From the NCBI GenBank assembly GCA_927911695.1, contig CAKMQO010000134.1:1-5862 (forward strand): a DNA stretch of 5,862 nucleotides. The letters run 5' to 3'. The stretch is from an uncultured Gemella sp. (lineage in GTDB: Bacteria > Bacillota > Bacilli > Staphylococcales > Gemellaceae). Made by a program: the position numbers and the translations under genes. Numbering within the stretch: position 1 is the stretch's first letter; each line of letters opens with the position of its first letter. This document shows, in pieces, positions 1 through 5,862 of the stretch. The notes under the pieces were generated by a model that was not told where the DNA came from, searched no databases, and saw only the letters and a list, made by a program, of their open reading frames with translations.

Positions 1-17
1 TTTTTTTGAAGTAAAGT

Positions 18-53
18 AGAGAAGTAGTGTAAGTTTGCATTACTTCTCTTTTT
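18..53 (+). terminator. Intrinsic terminator of an upstream gene outside the window
   Basis: A hairpin is followed by a T-rich tail. The arms AGAGAAGTA (18-26) and TACTTCTCT (41-49) pair perfectly. The stem continues inward through 27-31 and 36-40 with two G-T wobbles, leaving the 4-nt loop 32-35. The tail TTTTATTT begins at 50. The T tract lies on the + strand side only, so it ends a + strand transcript entering from the left. The gene it serves is not in the window. Confidence 0.8.
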
Positions 54-86
54 ATTTGTAAAACTATAATTTATACTTGTTTACTT

Positions 87-116
87 TTGTAAGCAAAATA
101 TTAGCATATTTATAAA
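87..116 (+). promoter_or_regulatory. Possible sigma-A promoter for the thioredoxin-like gene
   Basis: TTGTAA (87-92) resembles a -35 box and TATAAA (111-116) a -10 box, with 18 bases between them. They lie between the upstream terminator and the start codon at 161. A second TATAAT stands at 65-70 but has no convincing -35 at the right distance. The region is so AT-rich that chance matches are likely, so this is a weak inference. Confidence 0.3.
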
Positions 117-160
117 AAGAGGAGTAAAATAGTATTTATAAAATATTAGGAGATTAAAAA

Positions 161-507
161 ATGGAAATATCATTCGAACAACACTTAGAAAACTTTAAAG
201 TTATTGATTCAAAAACTGCAATAGAAAAAATTGAATCAAAAGAAAATTTGTATTATTTATTGGGAGATCTTCATGCCCATTTTGTAGAAAATTCATGCCA
301 AAATTAAGTGAAGTAGTTGTTTCTAATAAAGTAGAAGCATTCTTCCTTAACTCTGAAGATTTCTCAGACGCATCAGGTATTGAATCATTACGTGCAAAAT
401 ATTCTGTAAGAACTGTACCAGGTTTATTAGTTGCTGAAGCTGGAGAAGTTAAAGTTGTATGTGATTCTAGTTTATCTGTTGAAGAAATTACTACTTTTAT
501 TAAATAA
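161..507 (+). pseudogene. Thioredoxin-like protein, reading frame broken by a one-base deletion
   Basis: ATG at 161 follows the Shine-Dalgarno AGGAGA (148-153) by 7 bases. The first frame reads about 38 sensible residues and then stops at TAA (305-307). From about 274 the +1-offset frame continues as [14 protein letters not shown] and runs to tandem TAA stops at 505-510. Adding one T near 273 (CAT-TGC) joins them into a 115-residue protein. C39-P-F-C42 is then a CxxC redox site, and the TVPG motif with P87 fits the cis-proline loop of the thioredoxin fold. There is no signal peptide or membrane segment, so it is probably cytoplasmic. Length fits the short thioredoxin-like proteins of Firmicutes, which act in thiol-disulfide exchange; the partner is unknown. 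It has its own terminator, so it looks monocistronic. The break is most likely a sequence error, since both halves are well conserved in character. An internal ATG at 295 would give only a 70-residue fragment lacking the CxxC. Confidence 0.75.
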
Positions 508-512
508 TAATC

Positions 513-555
513 AAACTCGTCTATTTTGTGTAGGCGAGTTTATTATTTTGTTTTT
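513..555 (+). terminator. Intrinsic terminator of the thioredoxin-like gene
   Basis: AAACTCGTCTA (513-523) pairs with TAGGCGAGTTT (531-541) over 11 positions with one T-G wobble and a 7-nt loop. The T-rich tail ATTATTTTGTTTTT follows. It begins 3 bases after the tandem stop codons of the thioredoxin-like gene and separates it from the phn operon. Confidence 0.88.
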
Positions 556-586
556 ATATTTGAATACTTTTTTTTTTATAAGTTAA

Positions 587-598
587 TTACTTAAGTAA
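587..598. repeat. 12-bp perfect palindrome upstream of the phn promoter
   Basis: TTACTTAAGTAA reads the same on both strands. It lies 24 bases upstream of the proposed -35 box at 623. The position would suit a dimeric regulator's operator, but an AT-rich palindrome of this size can arise by chance, and no second copy is seen next to it. Confidence 0.3.
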
Positions 599-622
599 AA
601 AGAAAAATTTATAATTAAAATA

Positions 623-651
623 CTGAAAAAAACTATTTTAAATGATATAAT
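623..651 (+). promoter_or_regulatory. Promoter of the phnC-phnE(-rimM-trmD) operon
   Basis: A perfect -10 box TATAAT (646-651) is preceded by TG one base upstream (TGATATAAT), an extended -10. The -35 candidate CTGAAA (623-628) matches TTGACA at four of six positions and is exactly 17 bases away. Transcription would start near 658, about 68 bases before the phnC start. No repeated TTAACA-type Pho boxes are seen, so there is no sequence sign of classical PhoP control. Confidence 0.6.
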
Positions 652-714
652 AGTAGTTATAAAATTTTACTAACGATATAGATTAGTTTATTTTATAGTT
701 CATTGTAAAATAAT

Positions 715-720
715 GAGGTG
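715..720 (+). promoter_or_regulatory. Ribosome binding site that fixes the GTG start of phnC
   Basis: GAGGTG (715-720, extending to GAGGTGAT) lies 5 bases before GTG at 726. It selects that GTG over the overlapping GTG at 724, which runs directly into TGA. A weak AT hairpin (688-695 with 706-713) lies just upstream of this site. Confidence 0.65.
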
Positions 721-725
721 ATAGT

Positions 726-1465
726 GTGAATAGTGAAAAGTTAGAAGTAAAGAATCTAATTTTTTAATTATGGTGTAAAAAACATATTAAATGATATATC
801 ATTTGAAGTTCCTAATGGGGATTTTGTTGCGATTGTAGGAAAAAGTGGAGCGGGAAAATCGACCTTACTGCGTTGTTTGAACTTGTTAAATAAACCTCAA
901 TCTGGAGAGATAAATATAGCAGGTGAAAATATAGTACAGTTTAATAGATCAAGGTTAAAACTTATTAGAAGAGATATTGCTTTTATATTTCAAGATTATA
1001 ATGTTCTAGATAATTTATATACTGTTGAAAATGTTTTAACACCTTATTTAGTAAAAAAAATCTGCCTTGGGTCTTTTATTAGGATATACAAAAAAAGAGT
1101 ATAATGAAGGTGTTGATTTCTTAAAGCAAGTTGGATTAGAGGATGAGGCTTTTAAAAAGTCTAAGTATTTATCAGGGGGGCAAAAGCAAAGGGTCGCTAT
1201 AGCTAAAGCATTAGCTCAAAATCCAAAAATTTTACTAGCTGATGAACCTGTTAGTAGCTTGGATGAAAAAAATACGACACTCATAATGGATACATTTAAA
1301 AAATTAAATGAAGAAAATGGAATAACAGTGCTTATAAATCTTCACGATGTTAATCTAGCGAAAAAATATAGTACAAAGATTTTAGGATTAAAGGACGGAA
1401 AAGTTTTATTTTATAAAGATTCTGAGAAGGTGACTAAAGATGAATTTGAAGAACTTTATAATTAA
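726..1465 (+). pseudogene. phnC: Phosphonate-type ABC transporter ATP-binding protein, split by two +1 insertions
   Basis: This is the ATPase of a phosphonate/organophosphate importer, working at the inner face of the membrane with PhnE. With two corrections it reads as a 245-residue protein, normal for PhnC. Walker A GKSGAGKST is at residues 38-46, Q-loop Q89, ABC signature LSGGQKQR at 148-155, Walker B ILLADE with D172 and E173, and H-loop H206 in NLHD. The first break is in the T run 760-765 (6 T, 5 expected); uncorrected, the frame stops at 765. The second is in the A run 1053-1060 (8 A, 7 expected), after which the protein continues as SALGLLLGYTKKEY. All catalytic motifs survive, so loss of function is not suggested apart from the frameshifts. 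The start is GTG at 726; TTG codons at 877 and 1067 are not real starts because the ATPase core begins before them. Its end overlaps phnE by 26 bases. The subfamily call rests on the NLHD stretch and the PhnE partner; actual substrate is unknown. Confidence 0.8.
1427..1433 (+). promoter_or_regulatory. Ribosome binding site for the true start of phnE, inside phnC
   Basis: AAGGTGA (1427-1433) lies 6 bases before ATG at 1440, within the last codons of phnC. It supports 1440 rather than 1589 as the phnE start. No Shine-Dalgarno is visible before 1589. Confidence 0.6.
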
Positions 1466-2998
1466 AAAATCTATAACGAAGTTAGCTTCGTTGTCTTTTA
1501 TTGTTTTGATTATTTTTATTGCATATAGCCAATATGATACAAAAACTTTTTCATTAGGATTAAAAGGATACAGAATCTTCTTGGACGTATGTATCCTGTA
1601 GATTTTTCTATTTTACCTGAATTGAAACAACCGATTATAGAAACAATTAACATTGCTCTATTTTCATCTATATTAGCTTTATGCACAACGTTAATATTAT
1701 TACCAATACTAACTAATGTACTATTTAAACTTAAGATAATTCCAAAAATATTTAGTGCGGTATTCTCTGTTTTCAGAACAATGCCATTTCTAATAATTGC
1801 TGCTATCTTAGTAAGTTTATTCAGTACAGGAGTATTTAGTGGTTTTGTGAGTATATATTTAATAAATATATTAACATCAGCTAAGCTATTGAAAGAATAT
1901 GCTGAAGAAGTTGAGATTAAACAGTTAGAAGCTATGGAATCATTAGGAGCTTCAAAATTTATTATCTATAAAAATGCGATTTTGTCTAATCTTAAGCCGC
2001 AAGTTATCTCGGTATACTTTTTAACTTTGGAATCAAGTATCCGCGGAGCAAGTGTTTTAGGATTAGTTGGAGCAGGTGGAATAGGTCAAAGATTATGGCA
2101 AGAGCTAAATCACTTAAGATATGATAGAGTTTCTATAATAATCATTACTCTTGTTATTTTAATCTTCGTAATTGATCTAGTGAGTTATTATTTTAGAAAT
2201 TTACAGAATACCTCACAGTTAACTTTTGAAAAGTTTATATTAAGAAAAAATATTGTGAAATTTGGTATTCCTCTTGTTATTGTAGGGAGTATTTTATACG
2301 TTACTAATTTTATTAATATTTCACAAGAGAGATTTATTATAGGATTGAAACAGTTAAATGTATTGGCTAAAGGAATTATAAATCCTGATTTAGCATATGT
2401 TCCAAAAATGCTTAGCGAGCTTTTTGTAAGTATAGAAATTGCACTAAGTGCCACGATTTTTGCTGCGGTGACAGCTATATTTACATCGTATTTATCATCG
2501 GTGAATCTATTTGGTAAGTATAAAGCATTAGGTGTAAAAGTCTTTATCAATATCTTAAGAACATTTCCACCAATAATAGTGGCATTAATATTTTTTAGAG
2601 GATTTGGACCTGGTGCAATTAGTAGTTTCTTTGCATTATATATTTATACAGTTGGTGTTATGACGAAAATGTATAATGAGGTCTTAGAAGGAATAAATAA
2701 CAATGTATTACTAATGACAAAAAGTCTAGGACTTGGAAGTTTTATTAGTTATGTTAAAATTATATTTAATGGATATTTCCCTGAATTCGTTACTATAGTT
2801 TTATATAGATTTGAATCAAATATCAAAAATTCAACTATTTTAGGTATGGTTGGTGCAGGTGGTATTGGACATTTGCTTGTAAATAATATAGAATATAGAA
2901 ATTGGAATAGAATTTCAACATTATTAATTGGTTTATCGTTATCGATAATTATTATAGAAAATATCTCATACTTTATTAGAATGAGAGTAAAAAAATAA
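1440..2998 (+). CDS. phnE: Phosphonate-type ABC transporter permease, two PhnE modules in one chain (one frameshift near the N-terminus)
   Basis: This is the membrane channel of the importer paired with PhnC. Starting at ATG 1440 the frame reads about 48 residues with a membrane segment (residues 15-30), then shifts near 1582-1583. Restoring one G (TTG-GGA-CGT) joins it to the long open frame from ATG 1589, giving 519 residues. The chain holds two homologous permease halves. RTMP (113-116), the EAA-type loop EAMESLG (164-170) and VGAGGIG (210-216) recur as RTFP (374-377), LMTKSLG (425-431) and VGAGGIG (471-477), each shifted by exactly 261 residues. Several hydrophobic segments follow in each half. 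One chain can therefore supply both halves of the transmembrane dimer. It overlaps phnC by 26 bases, suggesting translational coupling, and ends 31 bases before rimM. If the shift is real, translation from 1589 would lack only the first membrane segment. No PhnD binding protein is adjacent. Confidence 0.85.
1473..1494 (+). other. Terminator-like hairpin at the phnC/phnE junction
   Basis: ATAACGAAG (1473-1481) pairs with CTTCGTTGT (1486-1494) around the loop TTAG, 9 positions with one wobble, followed by CTTTTATTGTTTT. It begins 7 bases after the phnC stop and lies in phnE codons 12-19. The shape suits a weak terminator or attenuator, or an RNA structure that sets the PhnC:PhnE ratio. Because it is inside coding sequence, the pairing could be accidental. 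Confidence 0.4.
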
Positions 2999-3029
2999 TT
3001 AAAGAAAATATTAAAACAAGGAGAAATAG

Positions 3030-3539
3030 ATGCGTCTAAAAGTAGGAAAAATTGTTAATACTCATTCTTTAAAAGGAGAGGTGAAAGTAATTTCATCAAC
3101 TGACTTTGAAGAACAACGTTTTAAAAAGGGTAGTGAATTATTAATAACTAGAGGAAATCAAGTTGTTAAAGAAGTAGTTGTAGAAAGCTACAGAACACAT
3201 AAAAATAATCTTCTGGTAAAATTTGTAGGGATTGATACAATAGAAGAAGCAGAAAAATTTAAAAATCTACAAATCAAAATTGATTCTGATAATATAGGAG
3301 AACTTGAGGAAAATGAGTTTTATTTCCATGAGATTATCGGTTGCGAGGTTTTTGATGAAAACAACAAATCACTAGGTGAAGTAGTTGAAATCCTTACACC
3401 TGGTGCAAATGATGTGTGGGTAATAAAAGCAGAAAATGGTAAAGAAATTTTAATACCTTACATTGAAGATGTGGTAAAAAAAATAGATGTTACCAATAAA
3501 AGAATTGATATCGAAGTTATGGAAGGATTAATTGACTAA
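3030..3539 (+). CDS. rimM: Ribosome maturation factor RimM
   Basis: This 169-residue protein binds the 30S subunit through ribosomal protein S19 and helps mature the 3' domain of 16S rRNA. It shows the usual two-domain plan at the usual length. The N-terminal beta-barrel (about 1-90) has the motif [15 protein letters not shown] (6-20). A C-terminal PRC-barrel (about 96-165) contains [11 protein letters not shown] (97-107), GANDVWVI (125-132) and IPYIEDVV (142-149). ATG at 3030 follows AAGGAGA (3018-3024) by 5 bases. The frame is intact. It sits 31 bases behind phnE with no terminator or promoter between, and its stop shares one base with the trmD start (TAATG), so rimM and trmD are translationally coupled. 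The rimM-trmD pair is a classic arrangement, but the usual rpsP neighbour is not upstream here. Confidence 0.96.
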   Translation: MRLKVGKIVNTHSLKGEVKVISSTDFEEQRFKKGSELLITRGNQVVKEVVVESYRTHKNNLLVKFVGIDTIEEAEKFKNLQIKIDSDNIGELEENEFYFHEIIGCEVFDENNKSLGEVVEILTPGANDVWVIKAENGKEILIPYIEDVVKKIDVTNKRIDIEVMEGLID

Positions 3540-4270
3540 TGAAGATTGATATTTTAACGCTGTTCCCAGATATGTTTGATTCATTAAATCATTCAATCTT
3601 AGGAAAAGCAAAAGATAATAAGTTATTAGATATAAATATAGTCGATTACCGCAAATTTTCTGGTAATAAACATAACCAAGTAGACGATTATCCATTCGGT
3701 GGAGGTCAAGGGATGGTATTAAAACCAGAACCGATATTTAATGCTGTTGAGAGTTTAGATAAAACGGATAAAACACGAATAATTTTACTTTGTCCACAAG
3801 GCGAGAGATTTAGTCAGAAAAAAGCAGAGGAACTTTCTGAAGAAGAGCACTTGATTTTCATCTGTGGTCACTATGAAGGTTATGATGAAAGAATTAGAGA
3901 GTACTTAGTAACCGATGAATTATCGATTGGTGATTTCATCTTAACAGGTGGAGAATTTGCAGCGATGACGATGGTTGATAGTATAGCACGTCTTGTCCCT
4001 GATGTACTAGGTAAAGAAGAATCTCACAAGGATGATTCATTCTCTACTGGATTATTAGAATATCCTCAATATACACGACCAAAGGACTATAAAGGAATGA
4101 TAGTTCCTGATGTATTGACAAGTGGTCACCATAAAAATATAGAAACTTACAGAAAAAAAGAAAGTTTACGAAGAACGCTAACTAGACGACCAGATCTACT
4201 GGAAAATTATGAATTGAGTAAAGAAGAAGCCAAATTACTTGATGAAATAAAAAAAGAATTAAAAAATTAA
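3539..4270 (+). CDS. trmD: tRNA (guanine-N1-)-methyltransferase TrmD
   Basis: TrmD methylates G37 (N1) next to the anticodon of tRNAs reading CNN-type codons, using S-adenosylmethionine, and prevents +1 frameshifting. It acts as a cytoplasmic dimer and is generally essential. The 243-residue product has the trefoil-knot SPOUT motifs in order: [17 protein letters not shown] (50-66), LCPQGERF (84-91), [11 protein letters not shown] (109-119), [10 protein letters not shown] (130-139) and RLVPDVLG (151-158). R151 and D166 (in DDSF) match the catalytic Arg and Asp known in the family. EYPQYTRP (174-181) and SGHHKNI (195-201) mark the C-terminal tRNA-binding domain. ATG 3539 overlaps the rimM stop by one base, with GGAAGGA (3521-3527) as a somewhat distant Shine-Dalgarno. 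The frame is intact. No terminator is seen after it, so transcription may run into the S1 gene, which also has its own promoter. Confidence 0.97.
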   Translation: MKIDILTLFPDMFDSLNHSILGKAKDNKLLDINIVDYRKFSGNKHNQVDDYPFGGGQGMVLKPEPIFNAVESLDKTDKTRIILLCPQGERFSQKKAEELSEEEHLIFICGHYEGYDERIREYLVTDELSIGDFILTGGEFAAMTMVDSIARLVPDVLGKEESHKDDSFSTGLLEYPQYTRPKDYKGMIVPDVLTSGHHKNIETYRKKESLRRTLTRRPDLLENYELSKEEAKLLDEIKKELKN

Positions 4271-4279
4271 CATAAAATA

Positions 4280-4308
4280 AATGACATAACTGTATTTTTG
4301 ATGTATAA
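4280..4308 (+). promoter_or_regulatory. Strong sigma-A promoter of the S1 protein gene
   Basis: ATGACA (4280-4285) matches the -35 consensus at five of six positions. TATAAT (4303-4308) is a perfect -10, and the spacer is exactly 17 bases. Transcription would start near 4315, giving a leader of about 37 bases before the start codon at 4352. This allows high S1 expression independent of the upstream operon. Confidence 0.72.
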
Positions 4309-4335
4309 TATTAATATAGTATGTATTGTAAGCAC

Positions 4336-4342
4336 AGGAGGA
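4336..4342 (+). promoter_or_regulatory. Ribosome binding site that fixes the S1 start
   Basis: AGGAGGA (4336-4342) is a near-perfect Shine-Dalgarno, 9 bases before ATG at 4352. It rules out the in-frame TTG at 4298, which lies within the promoter and before the predicted transcript start. Confidence 0.8.
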
Positions 4343-4351
4343 TTAGAAGTA

Positions 4352-5563
4352 ATGACAACTTCATTTGAGGAATTATTAAATAGCTCAGAAATGCTGAAAA
4401 AAGGAGATAAAGTAACTGGTACAGTATCTAAAATCGATAACGATAAAGTATACGTTGATGTAGCAGGAGCTCAATATGATTGCGTAATTTTACGTAACCA
4501 AATTACTAGAAAACCATTTGAAAACATTGAAGACGTATTATCAGTTGGTGATGAAGTAGAAGCTCAAGTAACTGGTATTAGAGCAGATCGTGAAAAAAGA
4601 TCAGAAGATGTACCAGGTGTAATCTACTTATCACACAAAATTTTAGAAAATGCTGAATATAAAAAATTAATGGAATTATCATGGACTGGAATTATTAAAA
4701 AATTCGAAAACGGAGAATTAAATTCAAGCAACAGTTTCTGGACAAACTAAAGGTGGATTATTAGCTGACGTAGAAGGATTACGTGCATTTATCCCAGGTT
4801 CATATATTGACACTAAATTCAGAAAAGACTTATCTAAATTTGTAGGAAATGAATATACATTCAAAATCGAAGAAGTAGATAAATCTAAAAAACAAAATTA
4901 TCTTAAACAGACGTGTAATTTTAGAAGAAGAAAAAAGCTAAAAAAACTAGCTGAAGTATACGGAAACATTAATGAAGGTGATGTAATTGAAGGTAAAGTT
5001 AGTCGTATTACTGACTTTGGAGCATTCGTTAACATCGGTGAAGTTGATGGATTATTACACATCTCAGAAATCTCTCACGCTCGTGTAGAGAAAGTTGCTG
5101 ATGTATTATCAGTAGGAGATACTGTTAAAGTTGCAGTTATCGCTGTAGATAAAGAAAATGAAAAAGTTTCACTTTCAGCTAAAACTTTATTACCAACACA
5201 ATGGGAAGTAGCTCGTGCTACAATTAAAGCTGGAGATGTATTAGAAGGTGTTGTTCGTAACACAACTGCATTTGGAGCATTTGTTGAAGTATTACCAGAT
5301 GTTGAAGGATTAGTTCACATTTCTCAAATTTCTCACGAAAGAGTTACAAACGTAGAAGACGTTCTTAAAAAAGGTGATAAAGTAAATGTAAAAGTTTTAG
5401 AATTTGATTTCGAAAACGAAAGATTATCTTTATCAATCAAAGAACTTTTAGAAAACCAGTTAAAGAAGAAGTTAAGGAAGAAGCTGAATACGATACTTCT
5501 TACTTAAAAGATGAAGATACTTCATTCAATCTAGGGGACAAATTTAAAGATATCGAACTTTAA
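4352..5563 (+). pseudogene. rpsA: 30S ribosomal protein S1-like RNA-binding protein, frame disrupted by five single-base indels
   Basis: This is the four-repeat Firmicute form of protein S1 (like Bacillus YpfD), which binds mRNA on the ribosome. After corrections it is 402 residues, typical for the group. S1 domains fall at about 16-96 (degenerate), 121-187, 207-277 and 291-363. The last two carry clear motifs such as TDFGAFVNIGEVDGLLHISE and TAFGAFVEVLPDVEGLVHIS. An acidic tail ends at TAA 5561-5563. Breaks: +A in 4720-4722 (uncorrected stop at 4748-4750); three +A insertions at 4894-4897, 4931-4936 and 4940-4946 that together restore frame but garble about 16 residues (expected QIILNRRVILEEEKAK); and -A in 5452-5455 (uncorrected stop at 5505-5507). 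Conserved sequence on both sides of each site points to sequence error, not decay. As read, only a 133-residue N-terminal protein ending at 4750 would be made. It has its own promoter and terminator. Confidence 0.85.
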
Positions 5564-5582
5564 TTTGAAAAAATAAAGAAAT

Positions 5583-5621
5583 AAAGGCAGTAGATAAGCT
5601 TGTCTATTGCTTTTATTTTTT
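5583..5621 (+). terminator. Intrinsic terminator of the S1 gene
   Basis: AAAGGCAGTAGATA (5583-5596) pairs with TGTCTATTGCTTTT (5601-5614) over 14 positions including three G-T wobbles. The 4-nt loop is AGCT and the tail is ATTTTTT. It lies 20 bases after the S1 stop codon. Confidence 0.87.
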
Positions 5622-5684
5622 AGGTAGAAATATTATAGTGGAGTTTAGGGCTGCCCCATAAGTCCTAAAATTTAACAAAGTTCA

Positions 5685-5713
5685 TATGAGAACTCATAGA
5701 CGCAGTGCGCTAT
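5685..5713. repeat. Two adjoining small inverted repeats
   Basis: TATGAG (5685-5690) and CTCATA (5693-5698) are perfect inverted arms separated by AA. Overlapping them, ATAG (5696-5699) plus CGCA (5701-5704) pair with TGCG (5706-5709) plus CTAT (5710-5713). The two foldings share ATAG/CATA bases, so they are mutually exclusive. Confidence 0.45.
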
Positions 5714-5753
5714 AGATATCTAAATTCACTTTATAAAAGCTTTTAGATATCTA
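5713..5753. repeat. 12-bp perfect inverted repeat made of two palindromes
   Basis: TAGATATCTAAA (5713-5724) is the exact reverse complement of TTTAGATATCTA (5742-5753), with 17 bases between. Each arm contains the palindrome TAGATATCTA, so the arms are at once direct and inverted copies. Confidence 0.65.
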
Positions 5754-5770
5754 ATAATCAATGCGAGAAA

Positions 5771-5816
5771 TGACTCTACAAAATCTTGGTTCTTAAGAAA
5801 TCGCGATTTTGAGTCA
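5771..5816. repeat. Long hairpin with nested palindromes
   Basis: TGACTC (5771-5776) pairs with GAGTCA (5811-5816) and AAAATC (5780-5785) with GATTTT (5805-5810), leaving a TAC bulge. Within and across the loop lie the perfect palindromes TTCTTAAGAA (5790-5799) and AAATCGCGATTT (5798-5809), which offer alternative pairings. Confidence 0.6.
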
Positions 5817-5862
5817 CCCCCATTAAAAATCTGTGTATAAAGTTAATTCATTTTATCTTTAA

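Larger units (their letters stand above)
5648..5816. repeat. Structured non-coding element, possible IS end or intergenic repeat
   Basis: No gene is found from 5622 to the window end, but 5648-5816 is packed with inverted repeats, including CG-bearing ones unlike the surrounding AT-rich DNA. It opens with GGGCTGCCCC (GGGC/GCCC around one T), followed by CATAAGTCC. This resembles, from memory, terminal sequences of some Firmicute insertion sequences (IS1182/ISL3-type); that is not verified. Neither strand has an open frame longer than a few dozen codons. It could be a MITE-like repeat, the outer end of an insertion sequence continuing to the right, or a decayed remnant. Nothing recognisable is seen in 5817-5862. 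Confidence 0.4.

Noticed and set aside
65..70. TATAAT as the main -10 box for the thioredoxin-like gene
   Set aside because: No acceptable -35 lies 16-18 bases upstream, where the terminator stem is located.
688..713. AT-only hairpin before the phnC ribosome binding site as a riboswitch
   Set aside because: An 8-bp stem of only A and T with a 10-base loop is weak, and there is no conserved aptamer-like core around it.
877..1104. Separate 75-residue ATPase fragment gene from TTG 877
   Set aside because: It begins after the Walker A motif. The same frame is continuous upstream to 766, so it is a piece of phnC between two frameshifts.
2188..2550. 120-codon open frame on the minus strand
   Set aside because: It lies wholly inside phnE opposite its conserved second half, and its translation shows no recognisable motif. 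It is an antisense shadow.
4298..4351. TTG at 4298 as the start of the S1 gene
   Set aside because: It overlaps the promoter and precedes the predicted transcript start. ATG 4352 has a near-perfect Shine-Dalgarno and gives the normal S1 N-terminus.
5075..5263. 62-codon open frame on the minus strand
   Set aside because: It lies opposite S1 domains 3 and 4, and its low-complexity Ser/Thr/Ala composition is what complementing that coding sequence gives. No ribosome binding site is visible.
5776..5823. Short minus-strand peptide from ATG at 5823 to TAG at 5778-5776
   Set aside because: Only 15 codons within a palindromic region, with no convincing ribosome binding site or known motif.
5648..5862. 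CRISPR array
   Set aside because: The repeats are few, of differing sequence and spacing, and mostly palindromic. There is no series of identical repeats with regular spacers.

Overview
This is a 5.9 kb AT-rich stretch of a bacterial chromosome. It has Firmicute-style Shine-Dalgarno sites, A+T-rich codon use and intrinsic terminators, and every gene lies on the + strand. The gene families (a short CPFC thioredoxin, PhnC/PhnE transporter, RimM, TrmD, four-domain S1 protein) fit a low-GC Firmicute. My best guess from sequence flavour is a Gemella-like member of the Bacillales, but I cannot confirm genus without a search.

Layout: a terminator for an unseen upstream gene (18-53); a small thioredoxin-like gene (161-507) with its own terminator (513-555); a spacer with a 12-bp palindrome and a good sigma-A-type promoter (623-651); then a tight run phnC (GTG start, 726-1465), phnE (1440-2998, overlapping phnC by 26 bp), rimM (3030-3539) and trmD (3539-4270, sharing one base with rimM). 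No terminator or promoter is visible between phnC and trmD, so the phosphonate-type ABC transporter and the 16S rRNA maturation / tRNA m1G37 methylation genes are probably cotranscribed. A strong promoter (4280-4308) then drives a ribosomal protein S1 gene (4352-5563), closed by a terminator (5583-5621). The last ~240 bases hold no gene but contain a dense set of inverted repeats that looks like a mobile-element end or an intergenic repeat unit.

The dominant oddity is that four of the six genes carry single-base indels, nine in all by my reading, mostly in short A or T runs. Each one can be placed because a recognisable protein continues in another frame on the far side. Restoring one base per site gives full-length proteins: thioredoxin 115 aa, PhnC 245 aa, PhnE 519 aa, S1 402 aa. 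rimM and trmD are clean. This looks like homopolymer sequencing or assembly error rather than real gene decay, although the sequence alone cannot prove it. Automatic start calls at TTG codons 877, 1067 and 4298 and at ATG 1589 are side effects of these breaks or of missed starts.

I do not see a new defence or mobile system. The most biologically interesting items are the single-chain tandem PhnE (two permease halves repeating at a fixed 261-residue offset), the absence of a PhnD binding protein beside it, the unusual placement of rimM-trmD behind a transporter, a terminator-like hairpin at the phnC/phnE junction, and the structured element at the right end.
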